This document shows, one piece after another, positions 6,601 through 6,739 of a DNA stretch of 6,739 nt (within the stretch, counting starts at the first letter, position 1; each line of letters begins with the position of its first letter). The translations under genes and the position numbers were made by a program. The notes under the pieces are model-generated. The model was not told where the DNA came from, ran no database searches, and was given only the letters and a program-made list of their open reading frames with translations. Origin of the DNA: Wenzhouxiangella sp. (lineage in GTDB: Bacteria; Pseudomonadota; Gammaproteobacteria; Xanthomonadales; Wenzhouxiangellaceae). The stretch spans positions 1 through 6,739 of the forward strand of contig SLJA01000138.1 of assembly GCA_007135355.1 (NCBI GenBank), given 5' to 3'.

Positions 6601-6739
6601 GCGACGAACGGCATCATCTCCGGCCTCCAGCTCACCGATAATTTGGGTGCTTACTCGGCTGATGACTTCGTTTTGACCGAGGACGTCCTGATTTCTACCG
6701 TTCTGGCCGAGGGTTTCAACAACGGTGGAGCGATGGCAA
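3664..6739 (+). CDS. Secreted multidomain S8 subtilisin-like serine protease (3' partial)
   Basis: Exported endopeptidase, 1025 residues visible and still open at the window end. From the ATG at 3664: a Sec signal peptide (1-26, probable cut after SVTA), an Inhibitor I9-like propeptide (about 58-160) and the subtilase domain with catalytic D196 (GVLDSGI), H249 (NGHGTHVAGT) and S581 (SGTSMSGP), and oxyanion N357 (SAGN). A PA domain is inserted at about 420-527 (DGAIALVHRGTCAF). After the catalytic domain come a fibronectin-like module (about 660-773, with C680/C684 before FTRTVRN), a P-domain-like module (about 780-885, WASDLAMVITSPAG and GNWELAFEHNW), a proline hinge (915-918), an Ig-like module (about 920-960, ending near IANVGQGTLEFEV) and the start of another domain. 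Cysteines near the active-site loops may form disulfides. In-frame starts at GTG 3601 and ATG 3610 would add 21 or 18 residues before the signal peptide. It probably feeds on external protein; the substrate is unknown. Confidence 0.93.
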   Translation, partial: MNLRNCFKSWIVLLIVSFSVTGSVTANPLADLAAVDSSGPAELFGSSQQFTPADDQGRFVFMIEFDEPGLLDLHRQTRGFGQRFDSRAPDIRAESDAMVARHQSALGDMGARLGRSVDATHFFQITHSGVAVRLTELEARQVAELPGVASIQRERQYFLDTFAGPEFIGAGSVWDGSATPSGEGLRGAGMIAGVLDSGILPNHPSFINDPACGHGEGDIPNKLISFVDCSATNSQGLCAGTNPVDVNGHGTHVAGTKAGNALLRDSGPEPRPNPPVGEGVSGVAPCASIRNYKVCPGNNCPGAHITAGLNTLLDDGDVDTMNFSISGPGDPWSATNSNRRFLDLVDSQVFVNASAGNTNATVTNPVGQVNHRGPWVMSVAASTRPGGAPDGTVTITGPGTPPGNLIDVPVLPGSNSSIPDPVIEAAVRFDPDQPPGADGCEGFPADFFDGAIALVHRGTCAFTDKINNAAEAGAIMVIIRNNQAGALSMSTPGQADVPAYSISSQAIGDALRDFIAANPGATLRFEVADTPQGDVLAGFSFRGPTPSPLQHLQKPDITAPGVSIYAADVDPTGFGNKSGTSMSGPHLSGAALLVRQMNPDWTPLEVASAIRMTAKKDGFKDDATSDWDWDDVGSGRVELTRAGLSGLVMNETFDNFLTANPATGGDVRTLNLPAVRNVACSPSCTFTRTVRNTLNEPTSWAVGSEVISGDFTVTVSPSSFSFTGDTSETQTLEITLAPNGTIPLSFGTINFVEAAGLSPELHFTVALAGSGEGAPEPEGVTGFEFEGTVTGVTGNFTWASDLAMVITSPAGDSFSVGGLTTGFPPWDFQGAVSTEDGTYESSHPDAFALGTALDGNWELAFEHNWSDGNPMTWDPITIELTGPGREVLGVLNVPAFTVEGGASTFFTIPVGDAPPPPEDPAIEVSPASVEQSLLPNATATQTLDIANVGQGTLEFEVAYQVSGTILPARSITLWEQAVSATNGIISGLQLTDNLGAYSADDFVLTEDVLISTVLAEGFNNGGAMA

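Overview
The window looks like chromosomal DNA of a GC-rich proteobacterium, most likely a gammaproteobacterium. This is inferred from GC-rich codon use, the close resemblance of the first gene to enterobacterial YadH, a c-type cytochrome of the respiratory kind, and a large Sec-exported subtilase of a type common in aquatic, polymer-degrading gammaproteobacteria. The genus cannot be fixed from the sequence alone.

Layout: (1) positions 1-746 hold the 3' part of an ABC-2 family export permease of the YadH type, cut by the window start. (2) Nine bases after its stop, on the opposite strand, ends a cytochrome b561-type membrane protein (756-1475). The convergent junction carries an inverted repeat that may stop transcription from both sides. 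(3) A 64-bp divergent gap with a recognisable sigma70-like promoter separates the b561 gene from a rightward gene for a membrane-anchored octaheme c-type cytochrome (1540-3468). (4) A 195-bp AT-richer intergenic stretch (3469-3663) follows. It contains a second sigma70-like promoter, a short palindrome, a hairpin and competing start codons. (5) From 3664 to the window end runs an exported, multidomain S8 (subtilisin-like) serine protease that is still open at base 6739.

The b561 protein and the octaheme cytochrome are the pair most likely to work together. A diheme membrane protein facing the quinone pool and a periplasm-facing multiheme wire, transcribed from one shared gap, suggest an electron-transfer module. 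The electron acceptor or donor is not shown by the sequence. The permease and the protease appear to be independent neighbours. The protease has a full catalytic triad and oxyanion Asn, an I9-like propeptide, an inserted PA domain, a fibronectin-like domain, a furin-type P-domain-like module and further beta-sandwich modules. No RNA genes, CRISPR arrays, insertion sequences or phage genes were seen.
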